Made by a program: the position numbers and the translations under genes
Part shown: positions 1 to 11,100 of the stretch, one piece after another
Position numbering within the stretch: the stretch's first letter is position 1
How the letters are laid out: the number at the start of each line of letters is the position of its first letter
Assembly: GCF_000090795.2 (NCBI RefSeq)
Contig: NW_003546328.1
Span: forward strand, 143,742 to 177,496
DNA length: 33,755 nucleotides
Source of the DNA: Amphimedon queenslandica
Lineage: Eukaryota; Porifera; Demospongiae; Haplosclerida; Niphatidae
Direction: 5' to 3'
Notes under the pieces: model-generated
Database searches by the model: none
Told to the model about the DNA's origin: nothing
What the model saw: the letters and a program-made list of their open reading frames with translations, nothing else

Positions 1-39
1 ATATTGTATGTGTAATAAAATTTTATCTATTTCAATTAG

Positions 40-1371
40 GTCGTACGATTTAACAATCAATGATCAGACCTTCACATTATTGCCACCAATGATCAGTAGC
101 ATCAAGAAATACCAAAAAACAATTCACGGTACAACAAAAAAAATAATTTTGATTTGTTATAATAATGGGTGTGGCTTGTTTCCATAGTGATTGATGTGGT
201 ACCGTCTGTCATTGAGCCGTCGTTTGGGATTGGGAGAATATTGTACGCAATTTTGGAACACAATTTCCGCAAGAGAGAGGGCGACGAAATGCGTAATTAC
301 CTCTCGCTGCCTCCCATCATATCACCTGTTGGTTGCTCTGTTCTTCCTCTTAGCGGAAATAACCAGTTTGACCCGTTTGTGAAGACAATTGGTAAGACAC
401 CATGCAACCACCAATTATTATCACTGTATTTTAATGAGTGTTAATTTATATTTTTAGCTGATGGGCTACGAGAGAGAGGTGTCTCTCTTAAGATAGATGA
501 CAGCAGTGGCTCTATTGGTAAGAGGTACGCTCGGACTGATGAGGTCGCCATTCCTTTTGGCATTACCATTGACTTTGATACTTTGAAATCAAACACTGCC
601 ACACTGAGAGAGAGAGACTCTATGCAGCAGATAAGAGCCAAGGTGAGATGATATGCATGTTCTTAATGTTGTGTAAAACTTTGAGCAGATTTTCATTAAA
701 ATTAGTTTTTTACGAATTTTTAAAGTTGCTCAAAAATTGAGCCAAAGTCCCTGTACTATAGTACAGGGATTTTGGCCAAATTTTGCCAAAAATGAAAAGG
801 AAAGAATTCTCCATTTTTATAATTGTTTCTGATGCATATACATGTCCTTATTTAGTGTAGAAGGTTTGAACTGATTCTGATAAAATTTGGATTTATTACA
901 ATTTTTTTAGTTTCTCAAAATTGAGCCAAAGTCCCTGTACTATTATTAGTTACATGGTAGCATTACTAAGTAGGATTCACCCCATTTCAAAATGGCTGCC
1001 ACAACTTTTGCAGCCTTGCTATATATAGTATAGGGATTTTGGCCAAATTTTGTCAAAAATGAAAAGGAGATTTCTCCATTTTTATAATTTTTTATGATGC
1101 ATGTACATGTACTTATGTTGTGTAGAAAGTTTGAACTGGCTCTGATCAAGTTTGGATTTTTTACAAATAAAAAAAGGGCCATGTACATCAAAAAAATTCC
1201 TGCAAGAGTATACATGTATGTAAAATAACACTGCCTATAATATTATATTTAATTTATTTTCAGGTTGAAGTTCTACCAGATTTAGTCCAAGCATTAGTCC
1301 AGGGAAGATTGACATGGAGTCAAGTAGTAGAGAAGTATCCTTTATTTATGGGACAAGAATCAACAAAATGA
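40..1371 (+). CDS. GARS: Glycyl-tRNA synthetase, 3' part (four last coding exons)
   Basis: Class II aminoacyl-tRNA synthetase that charges tRNA-Gly. Coding exons read as 40-128, 188-391, 458-642 and 1264-1371 (stop TGA 1369-1371); all three introns are GT-AG and phases agree. The first visible exon starts in mid-codon after a CAATTAG acceptor, so the gene continues to the left. The protein contains [25 protein letters not shown], i.e. class II motif 3, then the anticodon-binding domain ([54 protein letters not shown]) and the terminal [11 protein letters not shown] block typical of animal GARS. About 194 residues are visible. The 621-bp last intron is filled by the dispersed AT-rich repeat. 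The gene converges tail-to-tail with the formin gene (244 bp between stops). The assignment rests on recognised family motifs. Confidence 0.95.
670..1165 (+). repeat. Dispersed AT-rich modular repeat, about two units (copy 1)
   Basis: Inside the last GARS intron. The same text recurs twice: a palindrome centred on CCCTGTACTATAGTACAGGG (749-768), then GGATTTTGGCCAAATTTTG, a GAATTCTCCATTTTTATAATT block, GATGCATATACATG, GTTGTGTAGAAAGTTTGAAC and a TTTGGATTTTTTACA tail. The second unit (from about 1025) lacks part of the palindrome. Related copies lie near 8895, 19990, 22385, 29430 and 32140. No coding capacity is seen. Confidence 0.85.
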
Positions 1372-1615
1372 ACCAATAATAATGACTCTGACACAAGTAT
1401 TAATTTTTGATGATATTTAATTTAAGAATTCAATGACAGTAGTCGTCATATTAAAGAGCGAAGTGCTCCCACCCATAAATTTACATGAATGACCACAAAT
1501 ACTATCAATAATCTTCATTCAATAAAAAGCAACACACATACACACAAATTTAAAGACACAATGAAAATCAGTCAATATTGTACCGTGTTAATTAATTGCT
1601 AAAAATCACCAAAAG

Positions 1616-4600
1616 CTACTTAGGCCGAGGACTGATTGGCCTAGGACTGACAGGCCTGGGGCTATGAGGCCTACGGTCTTTCTTTCTCTTGATTGTTCTC
1701 TTTTTATTTCGTTTGTGCTTCTGCTGCTTAAGCTCTAATCCAGCCAGTGGAGTCATGACCATAGCAACAGAGGATGCCAGCTGGACTCCGGTACCAACCT
1801 TGTACTTGTTGATACGCTGGAGTATCCTATTGACTGCCTCTGGGTTGGATCCTTCCATGAAATCACTGCTATCAGAGACCGTAGCACTCCCTGAAGGAAC
1901 AGCTAGGGTATTGGCTCTTTCTGATCTGTGACGCTCATTGTCTGATGGTGGGAGAAGCTCATTAGTACCTGAGGCCAATGGTAAGGAATTACGTCTATTT
2001 GACTCATCCAGTGTAATACCAGCTAGACTGATTGAGGGCTCTACACCATCAACTGTTGGAGGAACTGGACTGACTGGTTTTACAACTGGACTGACTGGTT
2101 TTACAACTGGAATGTCAGTAGTCCTAGGAGCTACTGGTTCATCAGTGATTGGTGTTAGAGTAGGAGGTTCAGTATCTGGTTTTGGTTGTACTGGTTCCTC
2201 AGGAGTATCCATTGATGGTTGTTTATTGGCAGGCACTAGACCAGAAGATGAATCAGTAATTGCTCTTAATGGCTTAGACACATCAGGTGTCCCTTGAACT
2301 GTATCTCCTTTACCTTCACTCTCTGCTGGTATAGGAAAAACTTCCTCAGAAACAGTTGGTATCGTACCAGTTGGTGATGCAACCATTGGCATAGTAACTG
2401 TTGGCGAAGCAACCGTTGGTGAGAGAACTGTTGGCGAAGCAACTGTTGGCGTGGCAACTGCTGGAATAGTAACTGTTGGCGTGGTGACTGTTGGTGAAGT
2501 AACCGTTGGTGAGAGAACTGTTGGCGTGTCAACTGTTGGCGTGGTTGGTATGGTAACTGTTGGCGTGGTAACAGTTGGTGAAGTAACAGTGTTTTCTTGT
2601 ATTTTTCCAGACGGAGACTGAGGTGGTTGGACCTGCTCAAGAGGTTTAACTCCACTGATACCATTGGCTGTTGCAGTTTCCTTAGTTTGTGGTGCTAAAG
2701 GCACTTTAACTCCATCGCTATCCTTCCTCTGATCAGACGCCCCTGATGGTTCCTTGCTTTCTTTCTCTTCAATTGATGTTAATTTCTTTAACGATGCTTT
2801 CTCACTCTTTGCTGCCATATCCTGCAGTTTCTGTATTTCTTCAGATTTAAGTTGACTGCCTCTTCTAGTGCTGCCTCTCCTACTGGTTCCTCTGCTGGTT
2901 GGTCGTAGTGTGGTACCTTCCCTTATCTCCACCAGTAGTTTATCAACAATGCATCCATCATCATCTGGAGGTGGGGCGACAATATTGACTCCTTTCTTTC
3001 CTCCTCCTGCAGCTGCTTTGCGTGCAAGGTCTGCCTTTCTCTGCTCCTCTCTCTTCCTCTTCTTTTCCTCCATCAACACTCTCTGCTCGTTTTCCTATTA
3101 ACAGAGAAATGAGTTAAGATTGAAAGTCATTTCTAGAGCCATTAGGCAAATTAGGCAGCTATTAGGCTAGTGTAAATAATTGTATTATAAACAGAATCTT
3201 ATTGGTATGCGTATCCTCATTCCAAAGCATGTACTGTGTGTATGCTTTATGTGACTCACTTTGACAGCAGTTTCAATATCTGTAATGATCCCGTTGATCT
3301 CAGAGAGACAAGACTCCAGTTTGAACTTGGAGTGGTCCTCACAAAGATAGTCGGCTATTTCTTTTGTGAGTCGCTCGACGTTTTTAATACTAATCTGCAA
3401 GGTCTCAATTTCTAGCTTTGAGTCCTTAATGAAGGACTTCACTTGGTCCTTGAGGTCGTCTGGAGAGTGTTTGGTTTTCTTCTCAAGGTCTCCAACTTGA
3501 GAACTCAACTCTTTGACCTGCTGTGTAACGTACTCTAGGGAAAGCCTGGAGAGAGAGAGAGAGAGAGGAAGAAAGAAAGAAAGGGACATAACAACTTTAA
3601 ATTTATCATTTCAAACTTTCTAATTTATACACACACAAACTGGGATGTAAAACATGTCTATTTATGTCTCTCTGTATCTCCCTTTCTTCTCAGTAAACAT
3701 ATCATAGCTATAATATTACTTGCTGGCTTTCTCAAGATGAGGCAGTTGTTCCCTCATCTTGAGCAATGCTGGGTCCTGGTCCTGGCAGACCTGTGCTATA
3801 TAATGGAGGAGAGACATTCGAGGGACATTGGCTCTGGTATCCTTTAGCTTCCTTAGAGAGCTCATCTTGAATCCATACGCATCACCTGCTCTGCCACCCT
3901 ATACATGATATAGGAGAAAGGTTATTTAGTAAAGAGGAGTATTGTTAGTTGTAGGGATGTATGTATAAGCAGTAGTGGAAATTGGTAGCAATAGTAAATG
4001 AATTGGTGTGGAATTCTTTAGTATCATTAACATGTCTCCACTGTTGACACAACATGCACCAAACTCACAACAAACACTACATTAGGACAATGTCATTATG
4101 AGAATACAACGATAGTTTGCATGCATGATAGTTGTAGGACGAGTGTAGGTGTAACAGTGTCACTGTGTTTTATTCTAAGCCCCAACACTCACTTACCCCA
4201 TTAATGATGTTTCCTGTTATCAGAGCTACATAGCATATGTCTCTAAGTGCACTGCATTCAAGTAATTCTGTATACACAAAATTCAAATTGTAAATATATA
4301 ATTCTACACTATCACTCCTCTCTTTCTCTCTTCCCCTTGCCTTGTACTCCCAGTGTTAGTAGCTCAATGGATGGCTTAATGTCATGGAGTTTGTCTGCAA
4401 ATTCTAGTTTGATTTGCATTGCTTCAATACGAACTGGATATCTACAATAAACCACACATTACAATCACATACATTACTTGATTAGCTAACTGTTTGAGTG
4501 CAATTAGTCGCATGAAGAAATCTTCTCCGGCTCCAAGCAAAGACTTGTCTCCATTGAACGACTTGAGTTGATCAACCTAAGGTCAGGTAATAACATATAG

Positions 4601-7600
4601 ACAGGTCATGCTAATCATTGTTACATTCACACTGATTGTGTAAACTACATACATGTATGTAGTAACTAAATAGTGTAAAGAATTTTTAATTGTGCTGACA
4701 CTACTAATCATAATCGGCCTTTGATAAACGACCAACCACATCAATCCATGTTAGTAATTCACGATAAGAAACTTGAGAGTATTCTCAGAAATTACAGACA
4801 TAACCTAATAATTGCTGTATCTGTTATATGATTTCTGTAGTGTAATTTGCTATTGGCTATATTGGGATTCAAAACTTCCTCATCATGAACATTAGTGATA
4901 ATTATGATGTGCATTTGCTGCAAGCACTCTTACTAAATTCTTGTCCGGGAGGAGTTTTAGAAGAGCTTTTAACTGGTCAATGCTGATTTTGCTGTTGTCT
5001 CCATCACTGATATAACCGACCAGCTGGGCGTTAGGCATCTTGAACTGCTTCAGGAATATGTTTATATTGAGACTAGTCTTCTGATCGAGAAGATTAATGA
5101 CTGTCTGTTTCTTGGCTCCTTCAGCTCCTCCATCAGGCTCATCTCCTCCTTTCTTCTTTTTCACCACTTCTTGTCTCGAGAACAGCTCTTCCACTTCGTG
5201 TGTAAGGACCTTAATCTTTGGAGCAATGTCAGGAGAGCTGGCGGAGTGATGCCAGAGTGTACCGGTCTTCACTGCAGTGTTCCTGTTGAGTTTCTCCCAA
5301 TTGACCTTCTTCATTTGTTTTGCTGGTTTGTGAGCTCTTGCTATATCAAATACTGAAAGTCTGCCTCCAGCAGGGAGTGATTGGGTTCTACCATCAGGAG
5401 GGGGACGGAACCCAGCGGGTAGTGAAGCAAATGGAGGGGGAGGAGGAACACCAGGGACTCCAGGAGGTGGGGGTGGGGCACCAGGGACACCAGGGGGAGG
5501 AGGAGGAGGGGGAGGAGCACCTGGGACACCAGGAGGAGGAGGGGGAGGAGGTGGGGCTCCGGGAATTCCTGGAGGTGGAGGAGGAGGAGGTGGTGCTCCG
5601 GGGACACCAGGAGGAGGTGGAGGAGGAGGTGGTGCTCCGGGGACTCCAGGGGGAGGGGGAGGGGGAGGAGGAGGGGGTGGGAATGGAGCACCAGGTAATG
5701 CTGGAGGAGGAGGAGGGGGTGGTGGTGGTGGAGCACCAAACCCGCCGGGAGCAGGAGGAGGAGGAGGAGGAGGAGGGGGAGGGGGAGCTCCACCAGGCAC
5801 TGGAGGAGGTGGTGCAGGAGGTGCTGGTGCTATAAAATAAAAACATCTAATTACTACAATCGTATACTATACAATACTATAATCATATTATATAATTCAT
5901 ATAGCATAACCACATTACATGACTCATACTAGCACTACCTGATGATGGAGCATTCTTAGCCTCTTTGACTGCTTTTTTAATTTTCTCCAGACTATTAGAC
6001 TTGACCTGTTCTTGTGACCCACCGTCTTGCAATAAAACACAAGCACTTGTGAGCTCTTCTAATAACGGCCAGACTACATCAGACTGCTTACTGCCTCTCT
6101 CCACTAGTACCATACTCTGTAGGATATTGAGTAGATTCATGGCATGTGGTGTCCCAAGCACCTAACAAGAGATGGAAAGAGAGAGAGAGAAAGAAAGAAA
6201 GAGAGAGGGAGAAAAAGAGAGAGTGAAAGTAAGAAGGAAAGAGAAAGAGTGACAAATGAATAAAAACGACTGCCCAAAAGTGACAGACACACTATACAAG
6301 CTTATTACAGACACAACCGCTTCTTGTACCTTCTCGTAAACAAGTCGAAAGACGGCCTCGTGATTCTGCAAGTCTATACCTTCAACCTCTTGCTCTTCAT
6401 TATCAGATGCTGCCCCATCCTCAAATACATCAATCTGTGTCAGGAGGACATCACTAGAGGAGGTCCTATTATATAATAATGTATAATGATGGCATAGTCT
6501 TGCTAATGATGCCGAGCTTACTTGAGCATAGCTAGTATATCGTGTAAATTTAGAGCTATAAAAATAATAATAATAATTAACAACCTGTTATTATTATTGT
6601 ATTATTATGTGCGATAAATCCCAGGTCAAAACAATTACTAGAATTGTCTCACTATGCACTATAGAAATCATTAAATGGATTTACCGCTACAGCTGTTAGC
6701 AATTGATACTTCATTGTCCTATATAGATTAAGTGTGTAGCATTCATTTGCACGCTAGTTGAGGGTAACAAGTATGGCTATAATAAAGGCCTCCTTACTTG
6801 ACAATTTGATGCCAATTACTCACAAATCTTAAACCACTTGGCAAAAGGCAGGCATGCATTTCACATTACACACAAGCACACACACCACACATACTCCCTC
6901 TCTCTCTCTTGCTTAAAATTTCCAAAAAACAACCATACAATTCATCTATCAGTGTGTACGGCTGGACATGGTGTGAGATTGTATGTACTTGTGCAAGCAT
7001 CATGACAGAATAATTAATATAATAAATTTCATTTCATTTTCATAGTTAGATTACTCACCTAGTAGTTCGTTTCTAATTTGTATGCGTTCGTCCAGTGAAT
7101 CAGATGAGGCTATTAGGCAGTTGATGAATGCAAGGACACAGACGGAGTACTCGTCTGTTTCGCTGGTCCTCAGCTCTTGAATCAGTTTACTGAAGCGGTG
7201 GGGCTGAGCACAATTTTTCTGTAAGACAACAATAAACACAAATTAAATCACACACACAAGACATAGCTTGCATACTTTATAATGAGTGAGGGCATCAAGG
7301 GCTAGCGAGTGTCCCTCTTCAGAGTAGAGAGATAGAGCACTTAGGAGCTCAAAGACTTGGACCTTGACCAGCCTATTGTTAGAGTCTAGCTCTGTAAAGT
7401 GAAGAAATTTATTAATAACTCGATACAAAAGGACCAGTTCTACTTACCCTCGCTTAGCTTACGGACGTATTTCTGCTCTGGGTAGTGTATGATGAAGTCG
7501 AGGCCGACCTGAGAGTTCATGACTGCTTTGATGCATCCAACGCACTCCAACTGGCGGATAGCGTCAGTCAAAGAAGCAAAGCCTTTCTCGGCCAGTATCT

Positions 7601-7817
7601 GCAGGGCATCAAAGATAGCCGATAGGCCTCCCTGCTCGAGAAATCCTTCCATCCAGGCCCTGTCGGCTTTCTTGAGGACATTCTTCAAACTGGTGAAGTG
7701 CTGGGCTCGGTGCAGGAGTGTTATGCAGAGCTCCGGATCTGCTCCCTCGAGATTGGTGACTCCTGATTCCGAGGGAGGCTTGTCTTTTTTGACAAGGTTC
7801 TTGGCTTTTCCCCACAT
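1616..7817 (-). CDS. INF2: Inverted formin 2-like (INF2-like) formin
   Basis: Actin nucleating/elongating formin. Thirteen coding exons, 5' to 3' on the minus strand: 7448-7817, 7276-7391, 7059-7218, 6522-6555, 6330-6465, 5939-6161, 4934-5829, 4491-4576, 4341-4441, 4197-4267, 3720-3898, 3260-3545, 1616-3094. They total 4137 nt (1378 aa), all in phase; an in-frame TAA precedes the ATG. Domains: diaphanous-inhibitory/FH3 region, residues 1-270 ([36 protein letters not shown]); polyproline FH1, about 347-482; FH2, about 510-885 ([45 protein letters not shown]); and a WH2/DAD-like [13 protein letters not shown] near 935. The conserved order and the CIVDKLL segment match INF2 (human about 1249 aa). 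The tail has tandem (S/T)PTV repeats and ends in basic SPRPK rather than a CAAX box, so the ER-anchored isoform is not encoded here. Exon 9 uses a GC donor. The symbol denotes family; orthology is inferred. Confidence 0.93.
2060..2110 (-). repeat. Short tandem duplication in the formin tail
   Basis: A segment of about 21 nt (gactgactggttttacaact-type unit) is present twice in a row and encodes VVKPVSP twice. It sits in the low-complexity C-terminal tail of the INF2-like formin. Confidence 0.8.
2353..2592 (-). repeat. Coding minisatellite, (S/T)PTV repeats in the formin tail
   Basis: About 240 bp of short in-frame repeats (units near 12, 15 and 18 nt built on CAACTGTTGGCGTG and variants) encode an array of TPTV/SPTV/TIPT motifs, residues about 1054-1134. 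Low complexity with many potential Ser/Thr-Pro phosphosites. Length is expected to vary between alleles (inference). Confidence 0.85.
4268..4340 (-). other. GC-AG intron inside the formin FH2 domain
   Basis: Between exons 4341-4441 and 4197-4267. The upstream exon ends in phase 1 and the only in-frame exit is CAAG|GCAAGG, the usual GC-donor context. The acceptor is TATACAG. The join restores [19 protein letters not shown], and the spacing between flanking FH2 blocks is then within one residue of human INF2. The nearby GTACAAG donor gives the wrong phase. Confidence 0.8.
5410..5829 (-). repeat. Proline-codon repeat array (FH1)
   Basis: Purine-rich on the + strand (GGAGGAGG), it encodes runs of 5-12 prolines separated by GVPGA, GIPGA or APGG. 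The unit ([13 protein letters not shown]) is about 39 nt and is repeated with small changes. It forms the profilin-actin recruiting FH1 of the formin. Long antisense reading frames here are by-products of the repeat. Confidence 0.9.
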
Positions 7818-8130
7818 TTCAAGGCCAGGGGTAGGTTAGGAGACCTTGTTTTAAAAAGAGAGAAATGTTTCTTGTTTTGCCAAGTGGTGAAGAAGAATTC
7901 GCTTAATAAACCATGACCACATTGCAATTAAAACAACTACAGGAAGAGCGTCGATATAATAAAAAGCATCATTTCCGTCATAACAAAATTAATGACCTCA
8001 ATTTCCTGAAAACTGATACTATAATGCATGACTGATGCAAGCAAAATACATTTCTAACAGCATGGAAAAATTAACATACTAAATTGATAAATTTCAAAAT
8101 AAATATAATTTGTGACACATGCAGTGTATG
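7818..8130. other. Intergenic spacer, formin 5' side / SOAT-A 3' side
   Basis: 313 bp between the formin start codon and the SOAT-A stop codon, both genes on the minus strand. It must hold the formin promoter/5' UTR and the SOAT-A 3' UTR. AT-rich; no clear element or coding exon seen. Confidence 0.6.
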
Positions 8131-11100
8131 TTAGTTATAAACACTGAAGCATTCTATCACACGTGGCATGAAGATGTCCAAAAGTGACTCCTAATAAGGC
8201 AAAAAAAAATATTTAAAATGTGGTTCAAAAATTACATCCGCCCATACATGCGTACATGTACATACCTCTTCATGAGGACAGAGCTCTCTTGCTTTCTGCT
8301 CAATCATGGAACAGACTAAAATGGCTGCAACCCCAACGCTCAATGAAGATATGAAAAAAGACTGTCTTATTATCCTCATGTGCTTTGGAGGCCAAATGAA
8401 AGCGACAAAAACTAAAAAAAGGAAAAATAATATACACATAGTGTAAAACAGGCTGGCAAAATGAAGGAGGAACAAGTAAACAATAGGAAATATGAGGGTT
8501 GCTCATGTTATTGTGAGATTAGATAATAAAAACTATAATCATAGTAGCTATGAAACTCATTGTTATATCAACACAAACTCCCTACCTCCCACACCGGCAA
8601 ACATGACTGTCAAGATTGGTATAAATACGCCCATCGTGACTCCTATTACATACTCATGAATGATCGATGAAGCAAACAAAGGGACAAAGAGGACCAAAGG
8701 CTTGAAACGTGTAACCTTCAGAGAAAGGATATATAATTAAAAATTATCACTAGAGAGCCAGTGATCAAACACACAGATGGAGCGATAATATTTAAAGTGA
8801 ATTAGCACATAGGTATCAATTCAAAGTATTTATCCTCTGTGTTGGGTTATTAATTTATATATCATCATGATAATTATATAGTAGTAACAATTAATTTTTT
8901 TGCTTAACCATAGTGCAGAATTTTGAGCAACATAAAAAATCATTAAAAAATCCAAATGTGATCGAAATCAGCTCAAATTTTCTACACAACATAAGAACAT
9001 GTATATGTATCAGAAAATTATAAAAATGAAGAATTCTTTTCTTTTCAATTTTGGCCAAGTTTGGCGAGTGATTCTGTACTGTAACAGTACAGGGACTTTG
9101 GCCCAGATTTTGAGCAACTTAAAAAATTCATAAAACTTCCAAACTCAATTCAAATTTTCCACGTAACATAAAACAATGCACATGTATCAGAGAAATTTAT
9201 AAAAATGAAAATTTCTGATACCTTGTACCATTACAAGGTATAATACCCTTGTATAGGGTATCAATGTTCACACGTGCATTCACTAGAATTGCTTTAAGCT
9301 CTCTGTCTATCACGATTCTCATTAAGAGTTACAATTAGTTTAGCTACCTTTCTGACATCATTGTAGAGATAGTCGTGTATAAAATGATGAGGTATGTTAT
9401 TCCACTTCCGATAAAACTCAGTGAATATAGTCGAGTTCCACCAATCCTAGAATGATTTCACATTAGCACTAATCATGATAGGAGGAATAGTTTACATAGA
9501 AAGACCAGATAGTATTAAATTTATTTTATCTAAAGTGTTTATGCACGCATTTCCTTACTGAATAAAACTCTCTGTCAGCAAAACCAGTTATTTCAGCTCC
9601 AAAGTTCATCCACCCGTGCATTACGCATATTGATGCAAGAGTGCTTACTGCAAATCCTGGAGGTATAGCAACGATGAAACAATGGACCAATTCCTTCCAA
9701 CTATAGGGATGAAATAGACTAAGATAATTCATACAAGAAATATTAGCAAATTGCAAAATTTCGGTGATTGGCGAACTTTAATTTGGTGAATTTGTGGCCA
9801 CGTGCCATTGAGCATGTGCAAAATGACTCAAAGTGGTGGGTTTCATTCTGGCAAATGGCCATCAAAGCACCAAATTAGCCAAATTAACTCCCTCCAAAGT
9901 TTTCTGCTATATTAATATTATGGTACTCTGATACGACTTACTGTAATGATTTTGGATACAGGTAGCGAGAGAAGAATGGCAAAACTATCAGCAGTGAAAT
10001 TATAAACTAGAAAAAAGTAAATATAAGTGTACTACTCCCTTTCCTCTTTCTGATAATCTTACACAAGCCAAATATATGATAGCTTTTTGCCAATTCACAG
10101 GCCCAGAATTTCTAAATGAAAAGTAAACACAAATTATCAAATTGGATTTCCTACTTCTTACCTAGGATAGTGATCTCTGTATAATAATGTAGGACAGAAC
10201 AGAAAGTAGATATACTGACGGAACGATCCAACTTTAGGACTCATTTGACCCTCATACCACACAGCAGGGCCAGTCTTATCATCCTTGCTCCAAGGATACA
10301 ATACCTTGTATGCATTCTCACGCACAAACGAATAAGTTTTCATACAGAAACGTAACTATAGCAAAAGAAATCTAAACAAAAAATGTCATCAGTGTACCTG
10401 CTCGATTGCAAGTGTAGTTACAACAAATGGTGGTAGTTTGAAGTATCCTTTTGCCCACCATAAAGTAGGGAAGGTCCCAATAAACATACACACATACATG
10501 AGCCCAAATACAGGATCAAACAGGACACTGAGCTTTCTCAAATGAAGCCAAGCCTAAATGAAGCATACAAATACTTATATTAACTAGAAAACAAGTTTAG
10601 AATAATAATAGATTTGAACCATTTAAATAATGGATAAACACCTCCTATGAGGTGTCTATGGAATTTGGAAACCGAGGGTGAAGCCCGAGGTTACAAATTC
10701 CATAAACGCCTCATAGGAGGTGTTTATCTGTTTTAAACATATTCATGGGAACATAGTTATTACAAGTGGTTATAATTAGGCTCAAGCAATGGTAATGGTA
10801 CGGTATTCTGTTCAATGGCTTCCATGAAGTGGTCTCACACCTCATTCATATCATTAACATCAAACAGAATTATTCGTAAATAGTTTAATACTGGTTTATT
10901 ATTTAATTTCAGCCTTGAGCCTTTTGATATCAAATTGCCAATTCAATTAACAGTAAGTTCAAAAGATAGTTTAGTGTTATATCAACTGTGAAAGTTTGTG
11001 ACATGGACTATTACAAAATTATACTGAGATTTTCTAAGCAGAAATGTGTTATGTTGTGGTCAAGCATTAAATAGATGCAGCACCTACTTAATACTGACCA

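Noticed and set aside
5320-5835. 171-codon + strand frame rich in Glu/Gly/Gln opposite the formin FH1
   Set aside because: It is the antisense of the proline-codon repeat; the low-complexity composition follows from GGAGGAGG and no conserved domain is present.
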